In this document: piece by piece, positions 1 to 8,271 of the stretch
How positions within the stretch are numbered: position 1 is the stretch's first letter
Layout: each line of letters opens with the position of its first letter
NCBI GenBank assembly: GCA_000620205.1
Contig: JHVP01000009.1
Location: 1 to 64,000, forward strand
Reading direction: 5' to 3'
From: Geodermatophilaceae bacterium URHA0031
Lineage (GTDB): Bacteria > Actinomycetota > Actinomycetes > Mycobacteriales > Geodermatophilaceae
DNA length: 64,000 nucleotides
The notes under the pieces: generated by a model
Told to the model about the DNA's origin: nothing
The model's input: the letters and a program-made list of their open reading frames with translations, nothing else
Databases searched by the model: none
Position numbers and translations under genes: made by a program

Positions 1-243
<243 letters not shown>

Positions 244-412
244 CACATCCATCCAGCAACATTTGCCCGTCTTGCTCGATTTGTCTCGCGTCCACTGTGC
301 AGCTCTGAAGGTACGGAGAACCCCCGCCCATTCGTGGGCGGGTGGATTCCCTCATCTTCGCCGGCACCCTCCCTTAACCGGGGTGGGGCGGGGGTGGGTA
401 CATCTTCACAGT
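244..412 (+). other. 23S-5S internal transcribed spacer
   Basis: No gene is seen here. A perfect 8-base-pair hairpin with a TTCG tetraloop lies at 323-342 (CCCGCCCA / TGGGCGGG). Such stems in rRNA spacers usually help maturation of the flanking rRNAs; that role is inferred from position only. Confidence 0.7.
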
Positions 413-531
413 GTTACGGCGGTCATGGCGAAAGGGAAACGCCCGGTCTCATTCCGAACCCGGAAGCTAAGCCTTTCAGCGCCGATGGTACTGCCCGGGG
501 GACCGGGTGGGAGAGTAGGACGCCGCCGGAC
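413..531 (+). rRNA. rrf: 5S ribosomal RNA
   Basis: About 119 bases, beginning GTTACGGCGGTCATGGCG and ending CGCCGCCGGAC, which pair as the terminal stem. The internal CGAACCCGGAAGCTAAG and GGGAGAGTAGGACGCCGCC blocks are conserved 5S landmarks. It lies 170 bases after the 23S end, in the usual order. Confidence 0.95.
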
Positions 532-544
532 ATAACTCAACGAA

Positions 545-579
545 ACGGGGGTCGGAGCTTTCGCTCCGGCCCCCGTTTT
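545..579 (+). terminator. Rho-independent terminator of the rRNA operon
   Basis: A 14-base-pair stem with one G-T wobble encloses a TTTC loop and is followed by a run of four T. It sits 14 bases after the 5S rRNA. It is the clearest intrinsic terminator in the window. Confidence 0.9.
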
Positions 580-705
580 GTGCGTGTGTCCCACTTTCGT
601 CGACCGACCAGCGCCGCTCCGACCGGGGGGCGCCAGGTGGATGCGATGCCGTAGAGGTGCCCCCGTCGGGCGTGCGCCGTTCACCAGTGAGGTACGTACA
701 GCATC

Positions 706-3168
706 ATGACTTCTCCGCGACGTGGGCCGGCCGGCTCGGACCGAGGTCGGGGAACCGGCGGTTCCCGAGGCAGCAGTGGAGGGTCGCGGCAGGGCGGCGC
801 CGGTGGCCGCCCGCAGCGCCCGGCCGGGCACCGCGGCTCGCGTCCCGCCGACGGTGGGGGCGGCCGTGCCCCGCGTGAGGGATCGTCACGTGACGATCGC
901 TACCGCGCCCAGGGTGGTGCGTCCGGCGGCGAGTGGGGTCGCGGGCCAGCCGGCGACCGTCCGCAGCGTGACCGCCCGCAGCGGGACTCCCGAGCGTCCG
1001 GTGACCGTTCCCAGAGCGGTGGCCGTCCGCAGGGCGGTGGTCGACCTTCGGGTGACCGGCCGAGCTGGCAGGACCGGCGTCCCTCGGGGGACCGTCCGCA
1101 GTCCTCGGGTGGACCGCGCCGTGAGTGGCAGGACCGCAGCCCCGGCGCCGGGCGCCCCCAGGGCGGAGGCCGTCCCTCCGCTGACCGCCCCGGCTGGCAG
1201 GATCGGCGGGCGTCCGGTGACCGTCCGCACGGCGGTGGCCGTCCGCAGGGCGGTGGTCGACCTTCGGGTGATCGGCCGAGCTGGCAGGACCGGCGACCCG
1301 CGGGGGACCGTCCGCAGTCCTCGGGTGGACCGCGCCGTGAGTGGCAGGACCGCAGCCCCGGCGCCGGGCGCCCTCAGAGTGGCGGCCGTCCCTCCGCTGA
1401 CCGCCCCGGCTGGCAGGACCGCCGGCCGTCCGGTGACCGTCCGCAGGGCGGTGGTCGACCTTCGGGTGACCGGCCGAGCTGGCAGGACCGGCGTCCCTCG
1501 GGGGACCGTCCGCAGTCCTCGGGTGGACCGCGCCGTGAGTGGCAGGACCGCAGCCCCGGCGCCGGGCGCCCCCAGGGCGGAGGCCGTCCCTCCGCTGACC
1601 GCCCCGGCTGGCAGGATCGGCGGGCGTCCGGTGACCGTCCGCACGGCGGTGGCCGTCCGCAGGGCGGTGGTCGACCTTCGGGTGATCGGCCGAGCTGGCA
1701 GGACCGGCGACCCGCGGGGGACCGTCCGCAGTCCTCGGGTGGACCGCGCCGTGAGTGGCAGGACCGCAGCCCCGGCGCCGGGCGCCCCCAGGGTGGGGGC
1801 CGCCCGCAGGCCGACCGTCCTCGGCAGGACCGCCCGAGCAGCGACCGCGGCGCGACAGCCGAGCGTCGCCCCCGCACCGAGCGGGCCGCGAACCCGGAGG
1901 TGGCCCAGCGCGCCTGGCAGGACCGCCACGGTGGTGGCGACCGCCCGTACCGGGACCGCTCCGCCGGCGGTCGCCCGCCAGGTCAGGACCGGCGTCCCGC
2001 GGGGGACCGCCCCACCTCCGACCGCGCCGCCTCCGACCGTCCGGCCTGGCAGGACCGCCGTCCGCAGCGCACCGGTGGCCCCACCGGGGACACCGGCGGG
2101 GGTGGCGACTGGCGGGAGCGCCGGCCCGAGCGAGGCGGTTCTGCGGCCGGACGCCCGTCCGCGCCCGACCGTCGCCCGGCTGGTCGCGACGATGCGGCCC
2201 CGCGCCGGGCGCCCGGTCCCGCGCTGCCGGACTGGGCCGACGCCCGGGAGCTGGACCCGTCGGTGCGGACCGCACTCCGGGGCCTGGACACCCGCAACGC
2301 CGACACCGTCGGCCGGCACCTCGTGGCCGCCGGTGGACTGCTGGAGGAGGACCCGGAGCTCGCGCTCGAGCACGCCCGCGCCGCCCGGGACCGCGCGTCC
2401 CGGCTGGCTCCCGTGCGGGAGGCGGTCGGCGTCGCGGCCTACCACGCCGGCGATTTCGCCGAAGCCGCCCGTGAGCTGCGGGCCTACGCCCGGATGAGCG
2501 GGGACCAGAGCTACCGCGCCGTCCTCGCCGACTGCGAGCGCGCGCTGGGCCGCCCGGAGAACGCCCTGCGGCTGGTGCAGGAGGCTTTGGAGGCGCAGCC
2601 CGATGCGGAGGAGCTGATCGAGCTCCGGCTGGTCGAGGCCGGTGCCCGGCAGGACCTCGGCGAGCTGCCCGCGGCAGCACTGGTCCTCGAGGCAGCGCTC
2701 GGTGGCCGGCCCACCCCGGCCGGTCTGGGGCACCCCGACCTCGGGCAGCTCCGGCTGGCCACCGCGTACGGCGACCTGCTCGACGCCCGGGGCGACTCCG
2801 AGCTGGCCCGGCAGTGGTACGCGGCCATCGCCGCTGCCGACCCGGACGACCTGACGGGCGTGTCCGAGCACTTCGCCGAGGACGAGGACGAAGACGCCGA
2901 CGACGATCTCACCGAGCTGGCCGTTGAGGGCGACGACGAGGACGAGGGCGACACGGCGGAGGCCCCCGACGACGTCGCGGCCGACTCGGACGACGACGAG
3001 CTGGGGCGGGTGCTGGCCGACGAGGTCGGCGGTCACGTGACCGATGAGGACATCGAGGCCGAGGTCGCCGAGCTGCTCGGGGAGGTCCCACCGCCAGTCG
3101 AGCGGGACCACACCCGGCTGTTCCAGGAGGCTGCGACCGATGAGGAGCAGCAGCCTCCGACGGACTGA
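706..3168 (+). CDS. Repeat-rich disordered protein with C-terminal TPR-like domain
   Basis: An 820-residue protein of two very different halves. Residues 1 to about 505 are low complexity, rich in Arg, Gly, Pro, Asp, Gln and Ser, built on motifs such as GDRPSWQDRRPSGDRP and GGPRREWQDR. They carry a long in-frame tandem repeat. From about 505 to 720 the chain becomes a helical, Ala/Leu-rich region resembling tetratricopeptide repeats (for example AYHAGDFAEAARELRAYAR). The last 100 residues are strongly acidic. There is no signal peptide or membrane segment. A TPR protein in this place upstream of tlyA is common in actinobacteria, but the Arg/Gly-rich front half is extreme. Such RGG-like regions often bind RNA, which is inference here. 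Start ATG has GAGG about 12 bases upstream. Confidence 0.8.
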   Translation: MTSPRRGPAGSDRGRGTGGSRGSSGGSRQGGAGGRPQRPAGHRGSRPADGGGGRAPREGSSRDDRYRAQGGASGGEWGRGPAGDRPQRDRPQRDSRASGDRSQSGGRPQGGGRPSGDRPSWQDRRPSGDRPQSSGGPRREWQDRSPGAGRPQGGGRPSADRPGWQDRRASGDRPHGGGRPQGGGRPSGDRPSWQDRRPAGDRPQSSGGPRREWQDRSPGAGRPQSGGRPSADRPGWQDRRPSGDRPQGGGRPSGDRPSWQDRRPSGDRPQSSGGPRREWQDRSPGAGRPQGGGRPSADRPGWQDRRASGDRPHGGGRPQGGGRPSGDRPSWQDRRPAGDRPQSSGGPRREWQDRSPGAGRPQGGGRPQADRPRQDRPSSDRGATAERRPRTERAANPEVAQRAWQDRHGGGDRPYRDRSAGGRPPGQDRRPAGDRPTSDRAASDRPAWQDRRPQRTGGPTGDTGGGGDWRERRPERGGSAAGRPSAPDRRPAGRDDAAPRRAPGPALPDWADARELDPSVRTALRGLDTRNADTVGRHLVAAGGLLEEDPELALEHARAARDRASRLAPVREAVGVAAYHAGDFAEAARELRAYARMSGDQSYRAVLADCERALGRPENALRLVQEALEAQPDAEELIELRLVEAGARQDLGELPAAALVLEAALGGRPTPAGLGHPDLGQLRLATAYGDLLDARGDSELARQWYAAIAAADPDDLTGVSEHFAEDEDEDADDDLTELAVEGDDEDEGDTAEAPDDVAADSDDDELGRVLADEVGGHVTDEDIEAEVAELLGEVPPPVERDHTRLFQEAATDEEQQPPTD
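1023..1787 (+). repeat. In-frame long tandem repeat (216/198-bp units)
   Basis: The element GAGCTGGCAGGACCGGCG recurs from about 1062, 1278, 1476 and 1692, giving alternating spacings of 216, 198 and 216 bases (72, 66 and 72 codons). The higher-order unit is 414 bases. By eye, about 350 bases at 1023-1372 are identical to 1437-1786, which indicates a recent in-frame duplication. All spacings are multiples of three, so the reading frame is kept. Confidence 0.9.
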
Positions 3169-3252
3169 CCTCCGCCGTCCACACCTGCCAGGGCCGTCCA
3201 CAGATCCGTGGCGGCCCTGGCCGGCATCGGGGCGGCCGCGGACGCTGGCTGC

Positions 3253-3612
3253 ATGAGCCTCGCCGTCATCGACCGGAACGACGTCGTCCTGCGTGGACGG
3301 TTGTCGACACCTCCCGAACTCCGTCCGCTGCCCAGCGGGGACACGTTGCTCGTCTTCAAGCTCGTCGTGCGCCGGGAGAAGCCCCGTCCCGGCGGCCCGA
3401 AGTCCGACGTGTTCACCTGCGTGAGCACGCTGCGGGCACTGCACCGCCACGCGACCGCCTGGGCGCCCGACGACGTGCTGGAGGTCGAGGGCTCGCTGCA
3501 GCGGCGCTTCTGGCGCACCCCGACCGGCACGGCCGTGGCGTACGAGGTCAGCTGCCGCCGCGGCCGGCGGATCGCCAAGGGCGGTCAGCGCGCGGCGCCA
3601 CGGTCGGCCTGA
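3253..3612 (+). CDS. Single-stranded DNA-binding protein (SSB-like, OB fold)
   Basis: A 119-residue protein. The pattern RNDVVLRGRLSTPPELRPL, then TLLVFKLVVRRE, then a beta-rich segment with DDVLEVEGSLQRRFWRT is that of the bacterial SSB/PriB OB fold. It lacks the long flexible tail and acidic C-terminal tip of the main replicative SSB, so it is probably a second, short SSB paralogue used in repair, recombination or competence. I chose ATG at 3253 because the OB fold begins a few residues later; no strong ribosome-binding site is visible. It follows the TPR gene by 84 bases in the same direction and converges with the DUF1015 gene. Confidence 0.8.
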   Translation: MSLAVIDRNDVVLRGRLSTPPELRPLPSGDTLLVFKLVVRREKPRPGGPKSDVFTCVSTLRALHRHATAWAPDDVLEVEGSLQRRFWRTPTGTAVAYEVSCRRGRRIAKGGQRAAPRSA

Positions 3613-3627
3613 GCCGCGGTGCGCAGC

Positions 3628-4956
3628 TCAGTCCCCGTGCGGCCGCAGCACCAGCCCGGTCCGGGGCTTGGGCACGAACAGCGTCGACTTCCGCGGCATC
3701 CGCGCCCCGGCCCGGGCGACCGCGGCCACGTCCGCCGGCGAGGGCGACCGCAGCAGCAGGGCCACCCCGGCCCGCTCGTCGGCCAGCCGCAGCGCCTCGT
3801 CGACGTCGTGGGCGACCAGCACCGACGACGGGTCGTCCGACCGGCCCCAGAGGCCGGTGAGCAGGGCGGAGTGGGCCAGCACCACGTCCAGCCCGCGCCA
3901 GGCGGCGGGCGCCTCGGCGGGCACGGCGGCGGTCATCTCCGGCGAGGGCCCGGACAGCTCGGCCAGCCGCGCACCGTCGGTGACCAGGAACGCCGGCCCG
4001 CCGGCCCGGCCGGCCCAGTCCTGCGCGGTGGCCCGGAGGTCCCCGCCCACCGGCGCGACGTCGCGGACCCGGAAGCCGTGCCCGGCGGCGGCCAGGGCAT
4101 CGGTGAGCGAGAGGTCGGGGACGACGCGGTGGATCGCCCGCACCTGCAGCCCGCCTGGGCCCATCGGGGTGAGGAGGGCGAGCACCCGGCCGTGACCGGT
4201 GTCCTCCGCGCCGACGTGCCGGGCCGTGGCGACGTGCTCGCGGGCGGCGGCGAACCGGTGGTGGCCGTCGGCGATCACCGACCGGGTCCCGGCGAACGCC
4301 CGGGTCAACCGGTCCACCACCGCCGGGTCGGCGACCCGCCACAGCCGGTGGACCACCCCGTCGGGATCGGCGACCTCGAGGGACGGCGTCCCGGTCCCGC
4401 TCAGCCGGGTCAGCTCGGCCATCGCCGGGTCGGGGTCGTGCGCCAGCACGATCGGCTCCAGGTCGGTGTGCGTGGCGGCCAGCAGGGCGGTGCGGCCGGC
4501 CACGGCGGGGGCGAAGGTGTCCTCGTGCGGGAGCACGGCTGCCGACCCGGGCGGGGGCAGCGTGACGGCGCCGAGCCACCCGGTGGTCACCGCCCCGTCC
4601 GGCCCCGCCATCTCGTAGCGCCACAGTGCCGGGGCGTCGTCCTGCCGCAGCACCCCGTCGGCGAGCCAGCGGTCCAGCGTCCGTGCCGCGGCGGCGGCCG
4701 AGCGGCGGTCGCGCGCCGGCCGGCCGGCGTCCTGTCCCGGCACCGGGTCGACGTGCGGCAGGATCAGGCGGACGATGTTGTGCGGATCAGCCGCGGCCAG
4801 ACGGTCGCGGCCTGCTGCGGTCACGAGGTCGTAGGCCGGCGAGCTCACCCGGGCCAGGTGCTCCGGGGAGTGCTCCCGGTAGGTCAGAGCACGAAACGGT
4901 CGGACGTCGAGGCCCGTTGCGTCAGGGGGCGGGGCGTCCGCCGACGTCGAGGGCAC
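3628..4956 (-). CDS. DUF1015 family protein
   Basis: A 442-residue protein of the DUF1015 family, which has no firmly assigned reaction. It shows the family opening (DVRPFRALTYRE, then SSPAYDLVTAAGRDRLAAADPHNIVRL reduced here to its SSPAYD and PHNIVRL parts) and the central IADGHHRFAAA segment, the most conserved family motif. No signal peptide or membrane helix. The GTG start at 4956 lacks a Shine-Dalgarno sequence, but a TACGAT -10-like hexamer lies at 4963-4968 on this strand, 6 bases before the GTG, so the mRNA may be leaderless. It is divergent from the TPR-phosphatase-tlyA operon. Confidence 0.85.
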   Translation of the reverse strand: MPSTSADAPPPDATGLDVRPFRALTYREHSPEHLARVSSPAYDLVTAAGRDRLAAADPHNIVRLILPHVDPVPGQDAGRPARDRRSAAAAARTLDRWLADGVLRQDDAPALWRYEMAGPDGAVTTGWLGAVTLPPPGSAAVLPHEDTFAPAVAGRTALLAATHTDLEPIVLAHDPDPAMAELTRLSGTGTPSLEVADPDGVVHRLWRVADPAVVDRLTRAFAGTRSVIADGHHRFAAAREHVATARHVGAEDTGHGRVLALLTPMGPGGLQVRAIHRVVPDLSLTDALAAAGHGFRVRDVAPVGGDLRATAQDWAGRAGGPAFLVTDGARLAELSGPSPEMTAAVPAEAPAAWRGLDVVLAHSALLTGLWGRSDDPSSVLVAHDVDEALRLADERAGVALLLRSPSPADVAAVARAGARMPRKSTLFVPKPRTGLVLRPHGD

Positions 4957-5059
4957 GAGTCGATCGTAGGAGCGCGCCGGCGGGGAGCCGGGGGCGGCGT
5001 CTGCCGATGCAGCCCGGCCGGCACCACCGGTCGGCTGGCGCGCCAGGAGGGGAGCGGCG

Positions 5060-5461
5060 GTGACCGGGCCAGGACAGCCGGACGGCGGGGTCTACGAGTG
5101 GTACCAGCGCGGACTCCAGCTGCTGGGCGAGGGCCACCCCGACGCCGCGGCGACCCTGCTGGAGCGGGCGCTCGCCGCCGAGCCCGGGTCGCGCAGCGTG
5201 CTCGAGGCCCTGGCGCGGGCCCAGTACGGCGCCCACCGGTACCGGGCCGCGATGGACAGCTTCACCCAACTGATCAGCGTCAACCCCACCGACGACTACG
5301 CCCAGTTCGGGCTCGGTCTGGCCGCCAGCCGGGCCGGGGACCTGGAGACCGCCGCCGAGCACCTCGCGCTGGCGGTCGCCATGCGCCCCGACCTGGGTCA
5401 CTACGCACGAGCGCTGCGCGGCGTCCGAGCCCGCCGTGGCCTCGCAGAGGAGCTGCCGTGA
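5060..5461 (+). CDS. Tetratricopeptide repeat protein (Rv1691-like)
   Basis: A 133-residue soluble protein with about three TPR units: YEWYQRGLQLLGEGHPDAAA, then an AQYGAHRYRAAMDSF unit, then GLAASRAGDLETAAEHLALA. TPRs are protein-protein interaction scaffolds. The GTG start has an AGGAGGGGAG ribosome site 5-10 bases upstream. It is the first gene of the block matching the mycobacterial order Rv1691, Rv1692, Rv1693, tlyA, so it is likely the Rv1691 counterpart. The downstream phosphatase starts about 50 bases after its stop. Confidence 0.85.
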   Translation: MTGPGQPDGGVYEWYQRGLQLLGEGHPDAAATLLERALAAEPGSRSVLEALARAQYGAHRYRAAMDSFTQLISVNPTDDYAQFGLGLAASRAGDLETAAEHLALAVAMRPDLGHYARALRGVRARRGLAEELP

Positions 5462-5513
5462 ACGCCGTCCCACCACCTGCGGTCCTGCCCGCCCGATCGG
5501 CCGGTGCTGCCGC

Positions 5514-6593
5514 GTGACCCCGGCACCGCTCCCGCTCCCGCTCTCCGCCGGCGCCGACGCGCCCCCGGCGGAGACCTACGACGTCGCGCTGCTCGACCTC
5601 GACGGCGTGGTCTACGTCGGCCCGGACGCCGTGCCCGGCGTGCCGGAGGCGCTGGCCCGGGCCGTGGCCACCGGCATGCGGCTGGGCTACGTGACCAACA
5701 ACGCCGCACGGACCCCCGAGCAGGTGGCCGAGCACCTCACCGAGCTGGGTGTCCCGGCCGGCCCGACCGACGTCATCACCAGCTCGCAGGCCGCGTCCTC
5801 GGTGGTGGCCGAGCGCTTCGGGACCGGCGCGGCAGTGCTGCCCGTCGGCGGCCCCGGCGTGGCGGCGGCGCTGACCGCAGCCGGGCTCACCGTCGTCGAG
5901 CGCGCCGAGGACGCCCCGGTCGCGGTCGTCCAGGGCTACGGCGCCGGGGTGGGCTGGGCGCAGCTGGCCGAGGCCGTCGTGGCCGTCCGGAACGGCGCCC
6001 GGCACGTCGCCACCAACACCGACGCCACCATCCCCTCACCGCGCGGGGTGCTCCCCGGCAACGGCGCCCTGGTCGGCGTGGTGAGCGCCGTCACCGGCCA
6101 GCAGCCGCTGGTCACCGGCAAGCCCGACCCGGCGATGCACGCCGAGTGCGTCCGCCGGACCGGGGCTCGCCGCCCGCTGGTCGTGGGTGACCGGCTGGAC
6201 ACCGACATCGAGGGCGCCCGCCGCGCCGGTGCCGCCAGCCTCCTCGTGCTGACCGGGGTGGCCAGGCCGGCCGACCTGCTGGCCGCCGTCCCGGAGCACC
6301 GGCCCGACCTGCTGGCCCCCGACGTCTCCGGCGTGCTCACCGTGCACCCCGCTGTCACGGCGGTCGAGGGAGCCTGGCGGTGCGGCGGCTGGCAGGCCGA
6401 GGCGACGGGGGAGGACCTGGTGCTCCGCTCGACCGGCCCCGGGCGGGAACCGGGTGACGGGCTCGACGGCCTCCGCGCGCTGGCGGTCGCGCAGTGGGCG
6501 CGGCACCCCGACGAGGGCAGCGCGCCGGTCGTCCACGCCGGGGACGACGAGGCCGCCGCCGTGCTGGCCGGGTGGGGGCTGTCCGCCGGCTGA
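5514..6593 (+). CDS. HAD-superfamily phosphatase, NagD/Rv1692 type
   Basis: A 359-residue HAD hydrolase. Motif I is ALLDLDGVVYVG (nucleophile and acid/base Asp), motif II is YVTNNA, motif III is the Lys of TGKPDPAMH, and motif IV is VVGDRLDTDIEGA. The cap region places it in the NagD/p-nitrophenyl phosphatase group. The last 75 residues form an extra domain, as in mycobacterial Rv1692, which has been described as a glycerol 3-phosphate phosphatase of glycerolipid recycling. Same substrate here is inference from synteny and architecture. I chose GTG 5514; an upstream in-frame ATG at 5436 would overlap the TPR gene. It shares an operon with the genes on both sides. Confidence 0.85.
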   Translation: MTPAPLPLPLSAGADAPPAETYDVALLDLDGVVYVGPDAVPGVPEALARAVATGMRLGYVTNNAARTPEQVAEHLTELGVPAGPTDVITSSQAASSVVAERFGTGAAVLPVGGPGVAAALTAAGLTVVERAEDAPVAVVQGYGAGVGWAQLAEAVVAVRNGARHVATNTDATIPSPRGVLPGNGALVGVVSAVTGQQPLVTGKPDPAMHAECVRRTGARRPLVVGDRLDTDIEGARRAGAASLLVLTGVARPADLLAAVPEHRPDLLAPDVSGVLTVHPAVTAVEGAWRCGGWQAEATGEDLVLRSTGPGREPGDGLDGLRALAVAQWARHPDEGSAPVVHAGDDEAAAVLAGWGLSAG

Positions 6594-6612
6594 GCCGCCG
6601 ACGGGAGTGCGG

Positions 6613-6951
6613 TCAGAGCAGCGAACGGAGCCGGAGCATGTCGCGCAGACCGGCCTCCAGCTTGACCCGGCCGCTGGCCCAGGCCGGCGTGAAGGCCAGT
6701 TGCCCGGAGGTGAGCGCCAGCAGGTCGTCGCTGCTCATGGTCAGCCGGATGTCCGCCTTGGGCACCGACGGGCCGTCGGCCTGGGCGGCCATGTCGTGCA
6801 TGGTGCCGCGGGCCAGCCGGCCGGCCACCACCTGGCCCAGGTCGGTCAGCCGGCAGGAGACGCTGCGGTCCAGGTCGCGGGCCCCGTCGGAGGCGGCCAG
6901 CTTGCCGACGAAGCCGTCCAGGGCGGTCATGCACTGCTCGAGCGTCGCCAC
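6613..6951 (-). CDS. SCP2 sterol-carrier-domain protein
   Basis: A 112-residue protein on the minus strand between plus-strand operon genes. The pattern with SVSCRLTDLGQVVAGRL, then ADIRLTMSSDDLLALTSGQL and WASGRVKLEAGLRDMLRLR is that of the SCP2 lipid-binding fold: a strand-rich half, then the GKVKVEGD-like strand and the last helix. SCP2 proteins bind lipids or acyl chains; the ligand is unknown. The GTG start at 6951 is supported by GGAGG 10 bases upstream. The frame stays open further upstream but loses family resemblance there. It is the only gene on this strand within the tlyA block. Confidence 0.75.
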   Translation of the reverse strand: MATLEQCMTALDGFVGKLAASDGARDLDRSVSCRLTDLGQVVAGRLARGTMHDMAAQADGPSVPKADIRLTMSSDDLLALTSGQLAFTPAWASGRVKLEAGLRDMLRLRSLL

Positions 6952-7176
6952 GGGCGGGTCGCCTCCATCAGCCAGGGGGCCGGGCTCGTCCCGGCCGTGC
7001 GGTCCGCAGCGGGACGCTACCGCCGCCCCCGGACACCCTGCAGTCCCGGACCGGCTGCACCCCGCGCTGCGTCCACCGGCTCCTGCTGCGCACCGTCGTC
7101 CGTCGGCACCGGCCGGTAACCTCCGAGTGGAACGCGGCGACCAGCCCGCGACCCCGACGGCGGAGAGGAGGAGACC

Positions 7177-7416
7177 GTGACCGCACCCGAGCAGCCGCGC
7201 CCGGTCCCCGGTCCGCCGCGTCCGGTCCCGGGCCCGCCGCGTCGGGCCGCAGACCCGGCAGTCCCGGCGCCGGCCGACCCCGCCGTGGCCGTCCCGCAGC
7301 CCTCGGGGGAGCGCTTCGCCGGGCTGGCCGAGCGGCCGGTGGCCGACCACGTCGCGGTCTTCGAGGCCGAGCACGACCGGCTGCAGCGCGAACTGTCCAC
7401 CATCGACCAGCTCTGA
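7177..7416 (+). CDS. Small conserved protein upstream of tlyA (Rv1693-like)
   Basis: A 79-residue protein. The first 45 residues are Pro/Ala-rich with a near-repeat (PVPGPPRPVPGPPR). The C-terminal 30 residues, with FEAEHDRLQRELSTIDQL, look like a short helix. The GTG start has a strong GGAGAGGAGGAG site. Its stop codon overlaps the tlyA start (TGATG), so the two are translationally coupled. A short protein in this place is conserved in actinobacteria (Rv1693 in Mycobacterium tuberculosis). No function is known to me. Confidence 0.75.
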   Translation: MTAPEQPRPVPGPPRPVPGPPRRAADPAVPAPADPAVAVPQPSGERFAGLAERPVADHVAVFEAEHDRLQRELSTIDQL

Positions 7417-8213
7417 TGGCCCGACGCAGCCGACTCGACGCCGAGCTCGTCCGCCGCGGACTGGCCCGCTCGCGCGAGCACGCAGTCACCCTCATCGCCG
7501 AGGGGCGGGTCACGATCAGCGGCCAGGCGGCCAGCAAGCCGGCCACCGGGGTCGAGGCCGGCACCCCGGTCGTCGTCCGCACCGATCCCGACGAGCCCAG
7601 CTGGGTCTCCCGCGGCGCCCACAAGCTCCTCGGCGCGCTGGACGCCTTCCCGGTCGCCGTGGCCGGCCGCCGGGCGCTCGACGCGGGCGCCTCCACCGGC
7701 GGCTTCACCGAGGTCCTGCTCAGCCGGGGCGCGCGCCAGGTCGTCGCCGTCGACGTGGGGTACGGCGAGCTCGCCTGGTCCTTGCGCACCGACGAGCGGG
7801 TCGTGGTGCACGAGCGGACCAACGTGCGGGAGCTGACCCCCGAGGCCATCGACGGCCAGGTCGAGCTGGTCGTCGCCGACCTGTCCTTCATCTCCCTGCG
7901 CCTCGTGCTGCCGGCGCTCACCGCCTGCGCCGGCCCCGGCGCCGACCTGCTGCCGATGGTGAAGCCGCAGTTCGAGGTCGGCCGGGACCGGCTGGGCTCG
8001 GGCGGCGTCGTCCGGGACCTGACCCACCGGGCCGACGCCGTGGCCACCGTCGCCCAGGCCGCCGCCGACCTCGGCTGGGGCACCGCCGGGGTGGTCGCCA
8101 GCCCGTTGCCCGGTCCCGCCGGCAACGTCGAGTTCTTCCTCTGGTTGCGCCGGGACGCGCCGCCGGCGGACCGCACCGCCATCGACCGAGCAGTTCAGGA
8201 AGGACCCACGTGA
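7416..8213 (+). CDS. tlyA: 16S/23S rRNA (cytidine-2'-O)-methyltransferase TlyA
   Basis: A 265-residue enzyme that 2'-O-methylates cytidines in 16S and 23S rRNA; in mycobacteria this modification is needed for capreomycin action. The N-terminal S4 RNA-binding domain is at about 2-62 (RRSRLDAELVRRGLARSREH). The FtsJ/RrmJ-type methyltransferase fold follows, with the SAM-binding motif RALDAGASTGGFTEVLL at about 86-102, then AVDVGYGEL and VVADLSFISLRLVLP. The length fits the family (about 268). It overlaps the preceding small gene by one base, and nadK follows in the same direction. Confidence 0.95.
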   Translation: MARRSRLDAELVRRGLARSREHAVTLIAEGRVTISGQAASKPATGVEAGTPVVVRTDPDEPSWVSRGAHKLLGALDAFPVAVAGRRALDAGASTGGFTEVLLSRGARQVVAVDVGYGELAWSLRTDERVVVHERTNVRELTPEAIDGQVELVVADLSFISLRLVLPALTACAGPGADLLPMVKPQFEVGRDRLGSGGVVRDLTHRADAVATVAQAAADLGWGTAGVVASPLPGPAGNVEFFLWLRRDAPPADRTAIDRAVQEGPT

Positions 8214-8271
8214 GCGAGCCCGCGAGCGCACCCGGGTGCACCGGTTCGACGAGCGTCAGCGAGGAGGAGCA

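Noticed and set aside
1023-1787. CRISPR-like spacing of repeats
   Set aside because: Units are 198-216 bases, in frame and coding, without unique spacers or cas genes.
704-3450. Very long minus-strand reading frames opposite the repeat-rich TPR gene
   Set aside because: They arise from the GC-rich repeats; compositions are Arg/Pro/Gly noise and the plus strand has the TPR domain.
8214-8271. Separate small gene between tlyA and nadK
   Set aside because: The stretch only extends the nadK frame upstream; the strong ribosome site is before GTG 8272.
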